A stretch of DNA of 64,000 nt from Pseudoclavibacter soli DSM 23366 (GTDB lineage Bacteria > Actinomycetota > Actinomycetes > Actinomycetales > Microbacteriaceae). The stretch lies in assembly GCF_000423505.1 (NCBI RefSeq), contig NZ_AUIC01000003.1, positions 248,001-312,000 on the forward strand. Direction: 5' to 3'. The translations under genes were made by a program, and so were the position numbers. The notes below the pieces were generated by a model that saw only the letters and a program-made list of their open reading frames with translations, did no database searches and was not told the DNA's origin. Below are positions 51,995 through 59,784 of this stretch, piece after piece. Each line of letters begins with the position of its first letter. Within the stretch, counting starts at the first letter, position 1.

Positions 51995-52090
51995 CCCCGC
52001 GGCAAAACTTGCCAGTCAGCACGCTCACTCACCACAGCTGCGGCGTGTCGTGACCAACGAACGTGCAGAGTGGCAAGTTTTGCCACGGGG
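51995..52090. repeat. 96-bp palindromic repeat, copy 1 (left of hipBA)
   Basis: Arms CCCCGCGGCAAAACTTGCCA (51995-52014) and TGGCAAGTTTTGCCACGGGG (52071-52090) pair at 19 of 20 positions around a 56-base centre that itself contains a CCACAGCTGCGG-type dyad. The centre is shared with copy 2 at 54106. No gene is seen from 51965 to 52362. Confidence 0.85.
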
Positions 52091-52362
52091 CTGCATCAGC
52101 GGCCGGCCAGCCCATGCAACGTGATCGACAAGATCGCTCTCTGACCATCTGAACGCCCAGACGCAAACCCGAGCAGCGGCAATGTGAAGGTACAGGCAGC
52201 GGCGAAACGCAAATCTCACAAGCGGCAGGATGAAAGTGTGAGTAGCGTCCAGCACGTCCTCACGTGCGCCCTGAAGAAGCTGGCCGTGTCGATCAGTGCG
52301 CTGCTGGAGGCTCAGTGGGCACGCGGAACGACCCTCGAATCGCACACCACGGTCAGCCCCCC
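52091..52362. other. Gene-free space downstream of hipA
   Basis: About 270 bases without a supported gene or clear repeat. It converges with the HNH gene on the left and the end of hipA on the right. Confidence 0.4.
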
Positions 52363-53634
52363 TCAGCCGCGCGGCCGCTCGCCAATCTCATCGCCAGCGC
52401 GCAGCCGACTCACATTCCACTCGAGCTGCTCGATGAGCCCTGACGAGACCTGCTGCGGCGGCTGCACCGCACCGATCGCCTCTGCCACCGATGCAAGCGT
52501 GTGTGAGATCAGAGACTCGGCGCGTGAATCGCGAATCACCGCCCAGTCCGCGATCTCCGCGCGCAGGCGATCGACCGACATGCGTCGGTGATCGAACTCG
52601 CCGTCGACGGCTAGGGCCATGTTCCAGCTGACCAGCCCCTCTTGGAAGAAATTCGGGAGCGCGTCGTAGAGCTGTGCAAGCACCGTGCCCGATGGCTGGT
52701 GCATGAGCGCTACATTTTTCGCATGCGCATCGTTGTTGCCGATCGCAACGTGATAGGTGAGTTGGCGAATCCACTCCTCCACCACTGCGTCGCCACCCGG
52801 AATCTCTGCAAGCAGCTGACCGATGCGACGAGCGCTGGCCCGGGTGGTGGCACTCGGCCAGCTCGGATCCTGGAACTTGACGTCGGTGTCGCGCCAGTCG
52901 AGGTTGAGCGCCTGAGCCAGATCCTCTTGGTGGTGCAGGCGCACGTCGTCTCCATCGACATCGCGATCGAACCGTTGGATGGCGAGGTAGGTCATCGCAC
53001 CTGCCTCACCGATCCAGCTGTCATAGCGTGAGAGCCCAACGCTTCGAGCCAGCTGATGGCTGTAATACTCGTCGAAGATGCGGTGCGGGCGAGATGGCAC
53101 CTGGGGCTTCAAGATGTGTGTGGAGTGCGCACGACCGTGAGGGTACGCCCACTGCCCGTCGAATCGTGCGACGAGGAGCTTCGGCTGGTACCCGGGCAAC
53201 GTCGAACGACTGTCGTCGGGGATGCCTTGGTCGCTGTCCCGCAGTGCCTGCTCAAGTCGCTGCGTCAAAACCTCTTCACTCAGGGATTCATATGACGGCC
53301 GACCCGGCCGTGCATCTGCGGGGGTTCGCAGCGTCACCGCTCCGGCGATGGAACCGCCGAACTCGGTGAGCAATGCGAAAAGGTCGTCCTTGCTCACATG
53401 ACGTTTCGCGGCCATCCGCTCGCGATGGTTGCCCTCAGGCACGTAACCGCCCAAGAAGTTCGAGACGGCATTTGAGACGGCAGCGCGCCCGGGAAGCGCC
53501 GTGAACGACTCGCTCAGCAGCGTCTGCTGCCGATAGTCCCGGTCGATGTCGAGCATCACCCGCGACCGATCGCGACTCACTGGGCGCACGGTGCCCACAT
53601 ACTGGTCATGCAGGAAGAGCTCGAGCTCAGGCAT
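52363..53634 (-). CDS. hipA: HipA-family serine/threonine kinase toxin
   Basis: 423 residues from ATG 53634. The N-terminal lobe has LELFLHDQYVGTV and SVSNAVSNFLGGYVPEGNHR; the kinase core includes the ATP/peptide loop TLPGYQPKLLVARFDG, AIQRFDRD, catalytic YHVAIGNNDAHAKNVAL and metal-binding LYDALP. HipA kinases phosphorylate aminoacyl-tRNA synthetases and arrest growth. It overlaps hipB by eight bases. Copies of one palindromic repeat stand on both sides of the pair. Confidence 0.93.
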   Translation of the reverse strand: MPELELFLHDQYVGTVRPVSRDRSRVMLDIDRDYRQQTLLSESFTALPGRAAVSNAVSNFLGGYVPEGNHRERMAAKRHVSKDDLFALLTEFGGSIAGAVTLRTPADARPGRPSYESLSEEVLTQRLEQALRDSDQGIPDDSRSTLPGYQPKLLVARFDGQWAYPHGRAHSTHILKPQVPSRPHRIFDEYYSHQLARSVGLSRYDSWIGEAGAMTYLAIQRFDRDVDGDDVRLHHQEDLAQALNLDWRDTDVKFQDPSWPSATTRASARRIGQLLAEIPGGDAVVEEWIRQLTYHVAIGNNDAHAKNVALMHQPSGTVLAQLYDALPNFFQEGLVSWNMALAVDGEFDHRRMSVDRLRAEIADWAVIRDSRAESLISHTLASVAEAIGAVQPPQQVSSGLIEQLEWNVSRLRAGDEIGERPRG

Positions 53635-53917
53635 TGGATTCAGCCTCGAGCTCAGTGCCTGCTGCTGCGGTTTCTGCGGTGTCGGCAGTTTGCACCTCAT
53701 CCTCGTACTCCAGCGTGAGCCGGATGCCGAGCTCATGCAGGGTGCGGAAAAGTCGCGTCGTGTACAGCGTCGGCCTGGCCGCCTCAAGATCGGCCAGATA
53801 GTCACGTGAGAACGCCAGACGTTCGGCGAGCTCGGCCTGAGTGAGGCCCTCATCTTCACGCACCGCGCGGATGACCGCTGCAACATCTGAGAGCTTGCGC
53901 GCCTGAACGATTGTCAT
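53627..53917 (-). CDS. hipB: HipB-like XRE-family antitoxin
   Basis: 96 residues from ATG 53917 (GGAGG at proper distance; ATG 53920 is too close). The XRE helix-turn-helix is VREDEGLTQAELAERLAFSR then DYLADLEAARPTL, followed by a short beta segment IRLTLEYEDEV and an acidic tail. It should bind and neutralise HipA and repress the operon at the two palindromes just upstream. Confidence 0.92.
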   Translation of the reverse strand: MTIVQARKLSDVAAVIRAVREDEGLTQAELAERLAFSRDYLADLEAARPTLYTTRLFRTLHELGIRLTLEYEDEVQTADTAETAAAGTELEAESNA

Positions 53918-53961
53918 CATGCCTCCAAGTGATTGCGGAGTTTCCTCACGCTCGTCAATGT

Positions 53962-53999
53962 GGGAATATTCCCAGAATAGACCATATGGGGATATTCCC
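53962..53999. promoter_or_regulatory. Paired hipBA operators
   Basis: GGGAATATTCCC (53962-53973, a perfect 12-bp palindrome) and GGGGATATTCCC (53988-53999) have centres 26 bp apart. Between them, on the minus strand, lies TATTCT, a fair -10 box for hipB. Two HipB dimers bound here would cover the promoter. Confidence 0.75.
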
Positions 54000-54105
54000 G
54001 CAATGGTGCGAGCCCTGCCCACCACCTCGAGATCAGCTGCGGTGGGCCTGAGGCGAGCCCTACGTCCAACTGCAGCCCTGCCCTCGTCGCGCCGCCACGC
54101 GCACA

Positions 54106-54190
54106 CCCCGTGGCAAAACTTGCCACCCCGCGCGCTCACTCGCCACACCTGTGGCGTGTCGTGAGCAACGAACGACAAGTTGGCGAGATT
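54106..54190. repeat. Palindromic repeat, copy 2 (right of hipBA)
   Basis: Left arm CCCCGTGGCAAAACTTGCCA (54106-54125) is the exact complement of the right arm of copy 1. The centre (CGCTCACTC, CCACACCTGTGG, CGTGTCGTGA, CAACGAACG) is almost the same as in copy 1; the right arm has decayed to CAAGTTGGCGAG. Confidence 0.8.
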
Positions 54191-54457
54191 CGCTGCACGC
54201 ACTCTCTGCTTGGGCCAGTACCCAGCAGAACAGCCAGCGCCGGGTATTCCAGCACCCACCTCAAGCAGCAACCGCGGCGGCAGAGGCTCGCAATACGTCA
54301 CCTCCGTGTCAGTGGGTGCCTGTAGCCTCCAATCAGGAGGGGCAAGACCTCACCTCACTGCAGCACATGGCCGAGAAACACGGGCAGCGCGAGCCACAGC
54401 ATCACGCGCGCGCAGCCAGCCACGTCAATCGCAGCGAGCACGAGAGAAGGGGAACAC
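54191..54457. other. Gene-free space before the GIY-YIG gene
   Basis: About 270 bases with no supported gene. The last bases carry AGAAGGGG, the ribosome site of the next gene. Confidence 0.4.
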
Positions 54458-55411
54458 ATGCAGGCACTGCACTTCACACGCCACGACATGACCGAGCAGG
54501 GGTCGGCGAGCTCACTGTTCGCCGCCAAGGGCGCACCGCGCACGGGCATCTACGTGCCCGAGTTCGCCAACGACGAGCGCTACGTCGGGCAGACCGTCGA
54601 CATCGTCGCCCGCTACGCCTCCCACCGCCGGCACCACGGCGACATCGCGGCTCTGAACTTCGCACCCTGCGCGCCCGAACTGCTCGACGAGGCCGAGCGC
54701 ACCACCGTGCACGAGCAGGAGCAGCACCACCGGCTGCGCAACATCATGCTCACCGACCTACCTGGCGGTGATGACGACCTCACTCTCACCTTCGACGACG
54801 AGATCTCGGCCACGCTCCCCTGGCAGCGCGAGCGCCGCGCCACGGTCGCCGACGAGGCCAACAGCCGGCGCCAGCGCTCCTGGCAGCTGCAGGCGCACCC
54901 CGAGTGGCATCAGCTCGTGGCGGTCCTGGCCCGCTATGTCGACGAGACGGTGCCCGCACCCATCAGCACATCCGGCCAATTATGGACGCTGACCGCACTT
55001 CCCGGCACCGGCCGCCGTTCCGATGATCACCGGTTGATCACCCTGAACTGTGGTCAGATGGAGACCCTGTACATTCGCGAGGTCACCATCGAGGGAGAGC
55101 CGATCGTCGCCGCGAGCTTCAATCTGCTCACCACGCAGGAGGGCTTCGACGCCATCGCCGAACGGCTTGATGCTGCCAATGCTCCTTGGGAGGCATTCAT
55201 CGGCAATTACCGCGCCGAACCAGATGCGGTGTCCATTCTCGTCGAAAACTGGGGCAGCATCCTGCAGGCGCTCGAGATCCCCGAGCTGCTCGACGGCTGC
55301 TACGACCTCAACGTGCGACTGATGCGCCGGGGCGTGAGCATGTTCCGGCGCAGCCACAACACGACCCTGGCTGGGCATGTGTTCGACCGCATCGGCGCCG
55401 GAGCCAGCTGA
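54458..55411 (+). CDS. GIY-YIG-domain protein of unknown role
   Basis: 317 residues from ATG 54458 behind AGAAGGGG. RTGIYVPEFANDERYVGQTVDIVARYASH (residues about 28-56, split by the family as GIY, YVGQT and the catalytic Arg region) is a GIY-YIG nuclease signature; the Glu-rich helix LLDEAERTTVHEQEQHHRLRN could give the metal-binding Glu. The C-terminal ~180 residues (YIREVTIEGEPIVAASFNLL; DGCYDLNVRLMRRGVSMFRR) are not recognised. It lies within the defence island and may be a nuclease effector. Confidence 0.7.
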   Translation: MQALHFTRHDMTEQGSASSLFAAKGAPRTGIYVPEFANDERYVGQTVDIVARYASHRRHHGDIAALNFAPCAPELLDEAERTTVHEQEQHHRLRNIMLTDLPGGDDDLTLTFDDEISATLPWQRERRATVADEANSRRQRSWQLQAHPEWHQLVAVLARYVDETVPAPISTSGQLWTLTALPGTGRRSDDHRLITLNCGQMETLYIREVTIEGEPIVAASFNLLTTQEGFDAIAERLDAANAPWEAFIGNYRAEPDAVSILVENWGSILQALEIPELLDGCYDLNVRLMRRGVSMFRRSHNTTLAGHVFDRIGAGAS

Positions 55412-55477
55412 GGCTGCGCCGGCGGGCAGCTGCCCGCCGGCAGCCGCCAGCCGTGCACGATGTCAACGCCCTGGCAG

Positions 55478-55535
55478 TGATTTCGCCACCGACACCTCCG
55501 AAACGGTGAAATCACGCACACCTGGGTGAAAACAG
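55478..55535. repeat. Intergenic repeat, copy E (hairpin module)
   Basis: TGATTTCGCC (55478-55487) pairs with GGTGAAATCA (55505-55514) with one G-T, then CGCACACC and GGTGAAAACAGGCAC. The cleanest hairpin of the family. Confidence 0.7.
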
Positions 55536-55586
55536 GCACGTCACTTCCGGAGGTCACGCCCCGATCCTCTGCACTACGCTGGGCGC

Positions 55587-55943
55587 ATGAGCGATCGCAT
55601 GCAGAAGCTGTTCGATATGAGCGTCTCCGAGGTGTACCCGCTCTATGTCGCCAAGATCGAGCGCAAAGGGCGCACCGTCGCCGAGCTCGACGCGGTCATC
55701 TCCTGGCTGACCGGGTTCGACTCCGCCAACCTGCATGAACGCCTTCGATCAGCAGTGACTTTCAGAGAATTCTTCGCCTGTGCCACCGTTCCGGCCGAGG
55801 CGAGTCGCATCACCGGCATGATCTGCGGAGTGCGCGTCGAGCAGATCGAGCATCCACTGGCGCGAAGCATCCGACAGCTCGACAAGCTGATCGACGAACT
55901 CGCAAAAGGCCGCCCGCTCGAGAAGGTGCTGCGGCAGAGCTGA
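55587..55943 (+). CDS. DUF2200 family protein
   Basis: A 118-residue protein matching DUF2200: MSVSEVYPLYVAKIERKGRT, AELDAVISWLTGF, then TFREFFACATVPAEASRITGMICG and VEQIEHPLARSIRQLDKLIDELAKGRPLEKVLR. No catalytic signature is visible; the family is small, widespread and uncharacterised. It converges on the Fic gene and has repeat copy E in front. Confidence 0.85.
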   Translation: MSDRMQKLFDMSVSEVYPLYVAKIERKGRTVAELDAVISWLTGFDSANLHERLRSAVTFREFFACATVPAEASRITGMICGVRVEQIEHPLARSIRQLDKLIDELAKGRPLEKVLRQS

Positions 55944-55994
55944 ACCGTGTGCGCGAGCGTGAGGTGACGCTAGATGGCGCCCGCGCACCTTTCC

Positions 55995-57299
55995 TCACTC
56001 ATGTTCGCCGTGCAGGCGCACCACGTCATCCGCGGGCGCGGCCGGGGCTCGTCGAGGCTGCACCACCGCAGTGTCCCGTCCGCCGGCCAGGTTCCGGCGC
56101 CCGACGAGAGCCACGAGCCCCAAGTGCGCATCGGAGGTGAACGCGACCGTGTTGCCGTGCTGGTCTTTGACGCGTTTCAGCACCCGGGCATCCTGCAGCT
56201 GGCCGAGTGCGCGGCCGGCCGCCACACGAGACACCCCGAAACGCTCCGAGATCGTTGCCGCCGTCACCACCGGTGCTTCGGCGAGGATGCCCAGGATGCT
56301 CCAGACCACGGCGTCGGTACGAGGCCTGACCGGGGTGAGCCCCGCAGCCTCGCGCCACGCGATGAGCCGCCGCCGCAGCTCACCGTCGAGATCGTTCACC
56401 TGCTGCGTCAGCAGCACCGCATTTCCCGCAGCGAGGGAGAGTGCCTCGGCAAAACCGGTGACCCAGTCATCCAATTGCTGGGGCTGCCCACGGAAGGCGG
56501 TGAGTCCGCTGACATAGGCATCCGTGTGCGCAGCAAAGACCGTCGACACCGGCACGATCAGATGCCGTGCCACGCCGGCCCGTCGCAGCAGGGCGTGGAT
56601 GAGGGCGCGCCCAGTTCGCCCGTTTCCGTCGGCGAAGGGGTGGATGGTCTCGAACTGCGCATGTGCGACGGCTGCGCGAACCACCGGGTTCACCGCCGAC
56701 GACGGGCCGGCCTCGGCATTGACGAATGCGAGCAGGTCATCAAGCAGCGGACGCACCCGCTCTGGCGGAGGAGGGACGAACTGCGCGCGCAGCGGACTGT
56801 AACCGGTGCCACCCACCCAGTTCTGCACATCTCGCACTCCCTGCAGCGCAGCCGGTGCCACCGATCGCTGCAACTGCTCGAGATCATCGATGGTGATCAC
56901 ATGCGCCGGGTCTCCCATCGTCGTCACCGCTGACTCGGTGGCTCGCACATTCCCCAGCACTGCCCGAGCCGCACTGCCTCCGCGGCCGAGCACCTCTGCC
57001 AGCGCCAGCCGCTTGGGAGTGACGTTGATGCCCTCGATGTACGAGGATGAGATCGACTCCGAGCGCACCAGCAGGTGGTGCAGAAAGGATGCCTGGGCTC
57101 CGACCCGCTCATCGGCTCGAGTCACAGCCTGCAGGGCTTGGTCGGCAGCGGCGAGCGTCGAGGATGACAGCTCGAACTCTCGATCGGCAATCGTGTCGGG
57201 GACGAACGCGCGATAGCGTCCGGCGCGACGATCCTTCTTCGAAAGGCCGCTCAACTCGTCGTCGGCCGGAGCCCAGAGGAGGTCGATGTATTCAGGCAC
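55995..57299 (-). CDS. Fic/DOC-family protein (probable AMP transferase)
   Basis: 434 residues from GTG 57299 (AGGAGG eight bases before; an earlier GTG at 57308 is too close to it). An inhibitory helix SSSYIEGI lies near residue 89, the Fic core motif HPFADGNGRTGRAL near 220, and a C-terminal winged helix (AATISERFGVSRVAAGRALG) follows. Fic enzymes usually attach AMP to Ser/Thr/Tyr of target proteins, held back by the inhibitory Glu. The added DNA-binding domain suggests self-control of transcription. An inverted repeat covers its promoter. Confidence 0.92.
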   Translation of the reverse strand: MPEYIDLLWAPADDELSGLSKKDRRAGRYRAFVPDTIADREFELSSSTLAAADQALQAVTRADERVGAQASFLHHLLVRSESISSSYIEGINVTPKRLALAEVLGRGGSAARAVLGNVRATESAVTTMGDPAHVITIDDLEQLQRSVAPAALQGVRDVQNWVGGTGYSPLRAQFVPPPPERVRPLLDDLLAFVNAEAGPSSAVNPVVRAAVAHAQFETIHPFADGNGRTGRALIHALLRRAGVARHLIVPVSTVFAAHTDAYVSGLTAFRGQPQQLDDWVTGFAEALSLAAGNAVLLTQQVNDLDGELRRRLIAWREAAGLTPVRPRTDAVVWSILGILAEAPVVTAATISERFGVSRVAAGRALGQLQDARVLKRVKDQHGNTVAFTSDAHLGLVALVGRRNLAGGRDTAVVQPRRAPAAPADDVVRLHGEHE

Positions 57300-57325
57300 A
57301 GAGTTCACCTCCTCCGCTTGTCATG

Positions 57326-57349
57326 AACTTTCCTGCAAGTAAAGTTTAC
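57326..57349. promoter_or_regulatory. Inverted repeats before the fic gene
   Basis: AACTTT and AAAGTT are arms nine bases apart, and GTAAAGTTTAC (57339-57349) is itself a near-perfect dyad. They lie 27-50 bases before the start, a suitable operator for the winged helix of the Fic protein. Confidence 0.5.
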
Positions 57350-57616
57350 GACAACAGTGAGCCGGGAACGTCCGGCGTGGGCGCAACGCGCAGGAACAGT
57401 CAGCTCAGCGTCTCATCGAGCAGGGTCCGCAGCCGTTGGGAGTCACGCTGCACCGTCGTCCAGACGGCCTCCTGATCGCCTCCGATCGCACGGGTCCCGC
57501 GAAGATGTCGGCGCTCCCCCGTAGACTTGCCGCGTGCACGCCGGCAGCGCACGCGGCACATCCTGAACGCGCTGGGCGACCAGCAGCCGACCGACGCCGA
57601 CCGAGAGGGGGCCGTG
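57350..57616. other. Space between fic and the Wadjet operon
   Basis: About 270 bases. It must hold the jet promoter, but no clear -10/-35 pair can be named. On the minus strand the last codons before a stop at 57400 look protein-like (DQEAVWTTVQRDSQRLRT) but no start or family could be assigned. Confidence 0.4.
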
Positions 57617-59068
57617 ATGTCCGCAGTCTCCCGTGCCCTCGAGCTGCGACGTCTGGTCGACGAGCACGCGTCGCTGCGCATGCTGCGCATGACCTCCCTG
57701 CCAGTGGCCGCCGCCGTGCTCGCCGAGCATATGAGCGCCACGACGCGCATGCCTGTCGATGACCTGCACGAGCTCGTCGACGCCGATCTCGATCGGCTGC
57801 GCGAGCACTTCCCCGAGCTCGCGCTCACCGGTCGGGCCTACTGCACTGAGTGGAGGCAGGCAGGTCTGCTGCGTCGGCGCCCGGCGGAGGCCGCACGCGG
57901 CGAGACCTATGAGCTGACCCCCGCCGCACTCAGTGCCCTGCGCTATCTCTCCGACCTGCAGGATCCTCGCACCACGGTCACCGAGTCACGTCTGGTCAGT
58001 CTCGCCGCCCAGCTGCACGGGCTCGCGCTCGAGACCGACCCGGACACCTCTCGCCGTATCGTCGCTCTCGAGCGTCAACGCGATGAGCTCGAGGAGCGCA
58101 TCCAGCGCATCCGCCGTGGCGAGGAGCAGACGCTCGATGCCGAGCGGGCCCGCGAACGCGTCGACGACATCCTCCAGCAGGCGCAGGCGCTGCCGACCGA
58201 CTTCGCCCGGGTGCGCGACCGGTTCGAGCAGTTGGGGCATGACCTGCGCGCCCGCATCCTCGACTCCGACGACGCCCAGCGCAGCGTGCTCGATGACATC
58301 TTCCACGGCGTCAACCTGATCGCCGACAGCGAGGCGGGTCGCACCTTCCAGGCGTTTGCCGCACTCGTGCTCGACCCGGAGCGCTCCGAGGCATTCGCCG
58401 ACGACATCGACCAGGTGCTCTCGCGCGATTTCGCCGAGGGGCTCGAGCGTTCCAGTCGTCGCGAGCTGTCCGGTCTGCTGCGGCAGCTGAAGATCTCCAG
58501 CCGAGACGTGCACCGTGCGCTGACCGATTTCGCACGGGGGCTGCGCCGCTTCGTGCAGTCGCAGGAGTTCCAGCGCGAACGCGAGATGCGCATCCTGCTG
58601 CGCCAGGCGCTGGCCGAGGCGGTGCCCGCGCTGGGTGCCGTGTCGCCGTTGCACAGCATGGGTGAGCTGTCGCTGACCGGCATGACCTTTTCGAGCATCA
58701 GCCAGCCGCGCGTGCACGATCCGAGTGTGGCCGTGGCCTCGACTCCGCTGGCTGAGAACGCGGCCAGCCCACTTGACCTGGCCGAGCTGCGGGCACTGGT
58801 GCGCGAGTCCGAGATCGACTTCGCTGAGCTCATCACCGATGTCAACGACAGCCTGGCCGCTGCGGGCGCGCCGGTGTCGGTCGGCGAGGTGCTGGCACGA
58901 CATCCGGCCACGCAAGGGCTGGCCAGTGTGGTCGGCCTGCTGACGCTGGCCGTGGGGCAGGGCGTGGTCGATCGCACGGCCAGCGAGCATGTCGGATGGT
59001 CGGGGCAGGATGGTTGCCAACGCACGGCGACCGTCGTGCGGCACGAGTTCCATGGGAGGGTGCGATGA
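57617..59068 (+). CDS. jetA: Wadjet defence protein JetA (DUF3375)
   Basis: 483 residues from ATG 57617 with GAGAGGGGG before it. RALELRRLVDEHASLRMLRM opens the kleisin-like DUF3375 protein, followed by AYCTEWRQAGLLRRR, ALRYLSDLQDPRTTVTESRL, a coiled-coil (about 145-185) and AGRTFQAFAALVLDP. JetA, JetB and JetC form an SMC/MukBEF-like complex that recognises and extrudes circular plasmid DNA, which JetD then cuts. It overlaps jetB by four bases (ATGA). Confidence 0.93.
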   Translation: MSAVSRALELRRLVDEHASLRMLRMTSLPVAAAVLAEHMSATTRMPVDDLHELVDADLDRLREHFPELALTGRAYCTEWRQAGLLRRRPAEAARGETYELTPAALSALRYLSDLQDPRTTVTESRLVSLAAQLHGLALETDPDTSRRIVALERQRDELEERIQRIRRGEEQTLDAERARERVDDILQQAQALPTDFARVRDRFEQLGHDLRARILDSDDAQRSVLDDIFHGVNLIADSEAGRTFQAFAALVLDPERSEAFADDIDQVLSRDFAEGLERSSRRELSGLLRQLKISSRDVHRALTDFARGLRRFVQSQEFQREREMRILLRQALAEAVPALGAVSPLHSMGELSLTGMTFSSISQPRVHDPSVAVASTPLAENAASPLDLAELRALVRESEIDFAELITDVNDSLAAAGAPVSVGEVLARHPATQGLASVVGLLTLAVGQGVVDRTASEHVGWSGQDGCQRTATVVRHEFHGRVR

Positions 59069-59784
59069 GCGACGAGACACGACCGGGCCCGACTGAGGCC
59101 GTGCCCGAGGGCGCGGAGCACGCACCGGCCTGTATCGGGCTGTGGCCGGGTGATTCGGGCACGCTGGCACCCGACTCGCGCCGTGCGCTGGCGACGCTAC
59201 TGGCCGGCCCCTATCTGTCGGCGACCACTCGCCGCAATCAGTGGTTGGCGCTGCTGGCCGACGAGCACGCCATCCGTTCGAGGCTGAACGACCTGTTCGT
59301 CGAGCTGGTCATCGACCACGACGCCGAGGTGGCGTTCGTGCGTCAGGTCCGCTCAGACGAGATCGAGGTGCCGACGGTGCTGCGCAGCACCTCGCTGAAC
59401 GTGATCGACACCGCGATGCTGCTCGTGCTGCGTCAGATGCTGCTGACCAGCAATGAGCGGCGAGTCATCGTCGACGCCGACGAGGTGTTCGAGCAGCTCG
59501 AGGTGTATCGCGATGACACCGACGAGCCGATCTGGCGCAAACGCGTGCACGCCTCCTGGGATCGCATGCGCAACCGGCTGCGCGTGCTGCACGACGCCGG
59601 AGACGATCGGGCCGAGATCTCACCGGTGATCCGATATCTGATCGACGATGACCGGGTGCGGGCGCTCACCGAGCAGTACCGCGAACTCGCCCGCACCGGA
59701 AGGCTTTCGAGCAGCGAGCCCGACACAGGAGCAGACGCCGAACCACAGCCAGACACCGCCACCGACGTGCAGGAGGCCCGATGA
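59065..59784 (+). CDS. jetB: Wadjet defence protein JetB (DUF4194)
   Basis: 239 residues from ATG 59065 (GGGAGGG ahead). ALATLLAGPYLSATTRRNQW, ELVIDHDAEVAFVRQV, TAMLLVLRQMLLTSNERRVIVD and ASWDRMRNRLRVLHD follow DUF4194, the MukE-like winged-helix subunit. The acidic tail after residue 215 is not conserved. Overlaps jetA and jetC by four bases each. Confidence 0.92.
   Translation: MSDETRPGPTEAVPEGAEHAPACIGLWPGDSGTLAPDSRRALATLLAGPYLSATTRRNQWLALLADEHAIRSRLNDLFVELVIDHDAEVAFVRQVRSDEIEVPTVLRSTSLNVIDTAMLLVLRQMLLTSNERRVIVDADEVFEQLEVYRDDTDEPIWRKRVHASWDRMRNRLRVLHDAGDDRAEISPVIRYLIDDDRVRALTEQYRELARTGRLSSSEPDTGADAEPQPDTATDVQEAR

Noticed and set aside
57400-57520. Protein-like codons on the minus strand before jetA
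   Set aside because: The ending (DQEAVWTTVQRDSQRLRT and a stop) looks like coding sequence, but the frame runs antisense into jetA and no start or family can be named. Perhaps a remnant.
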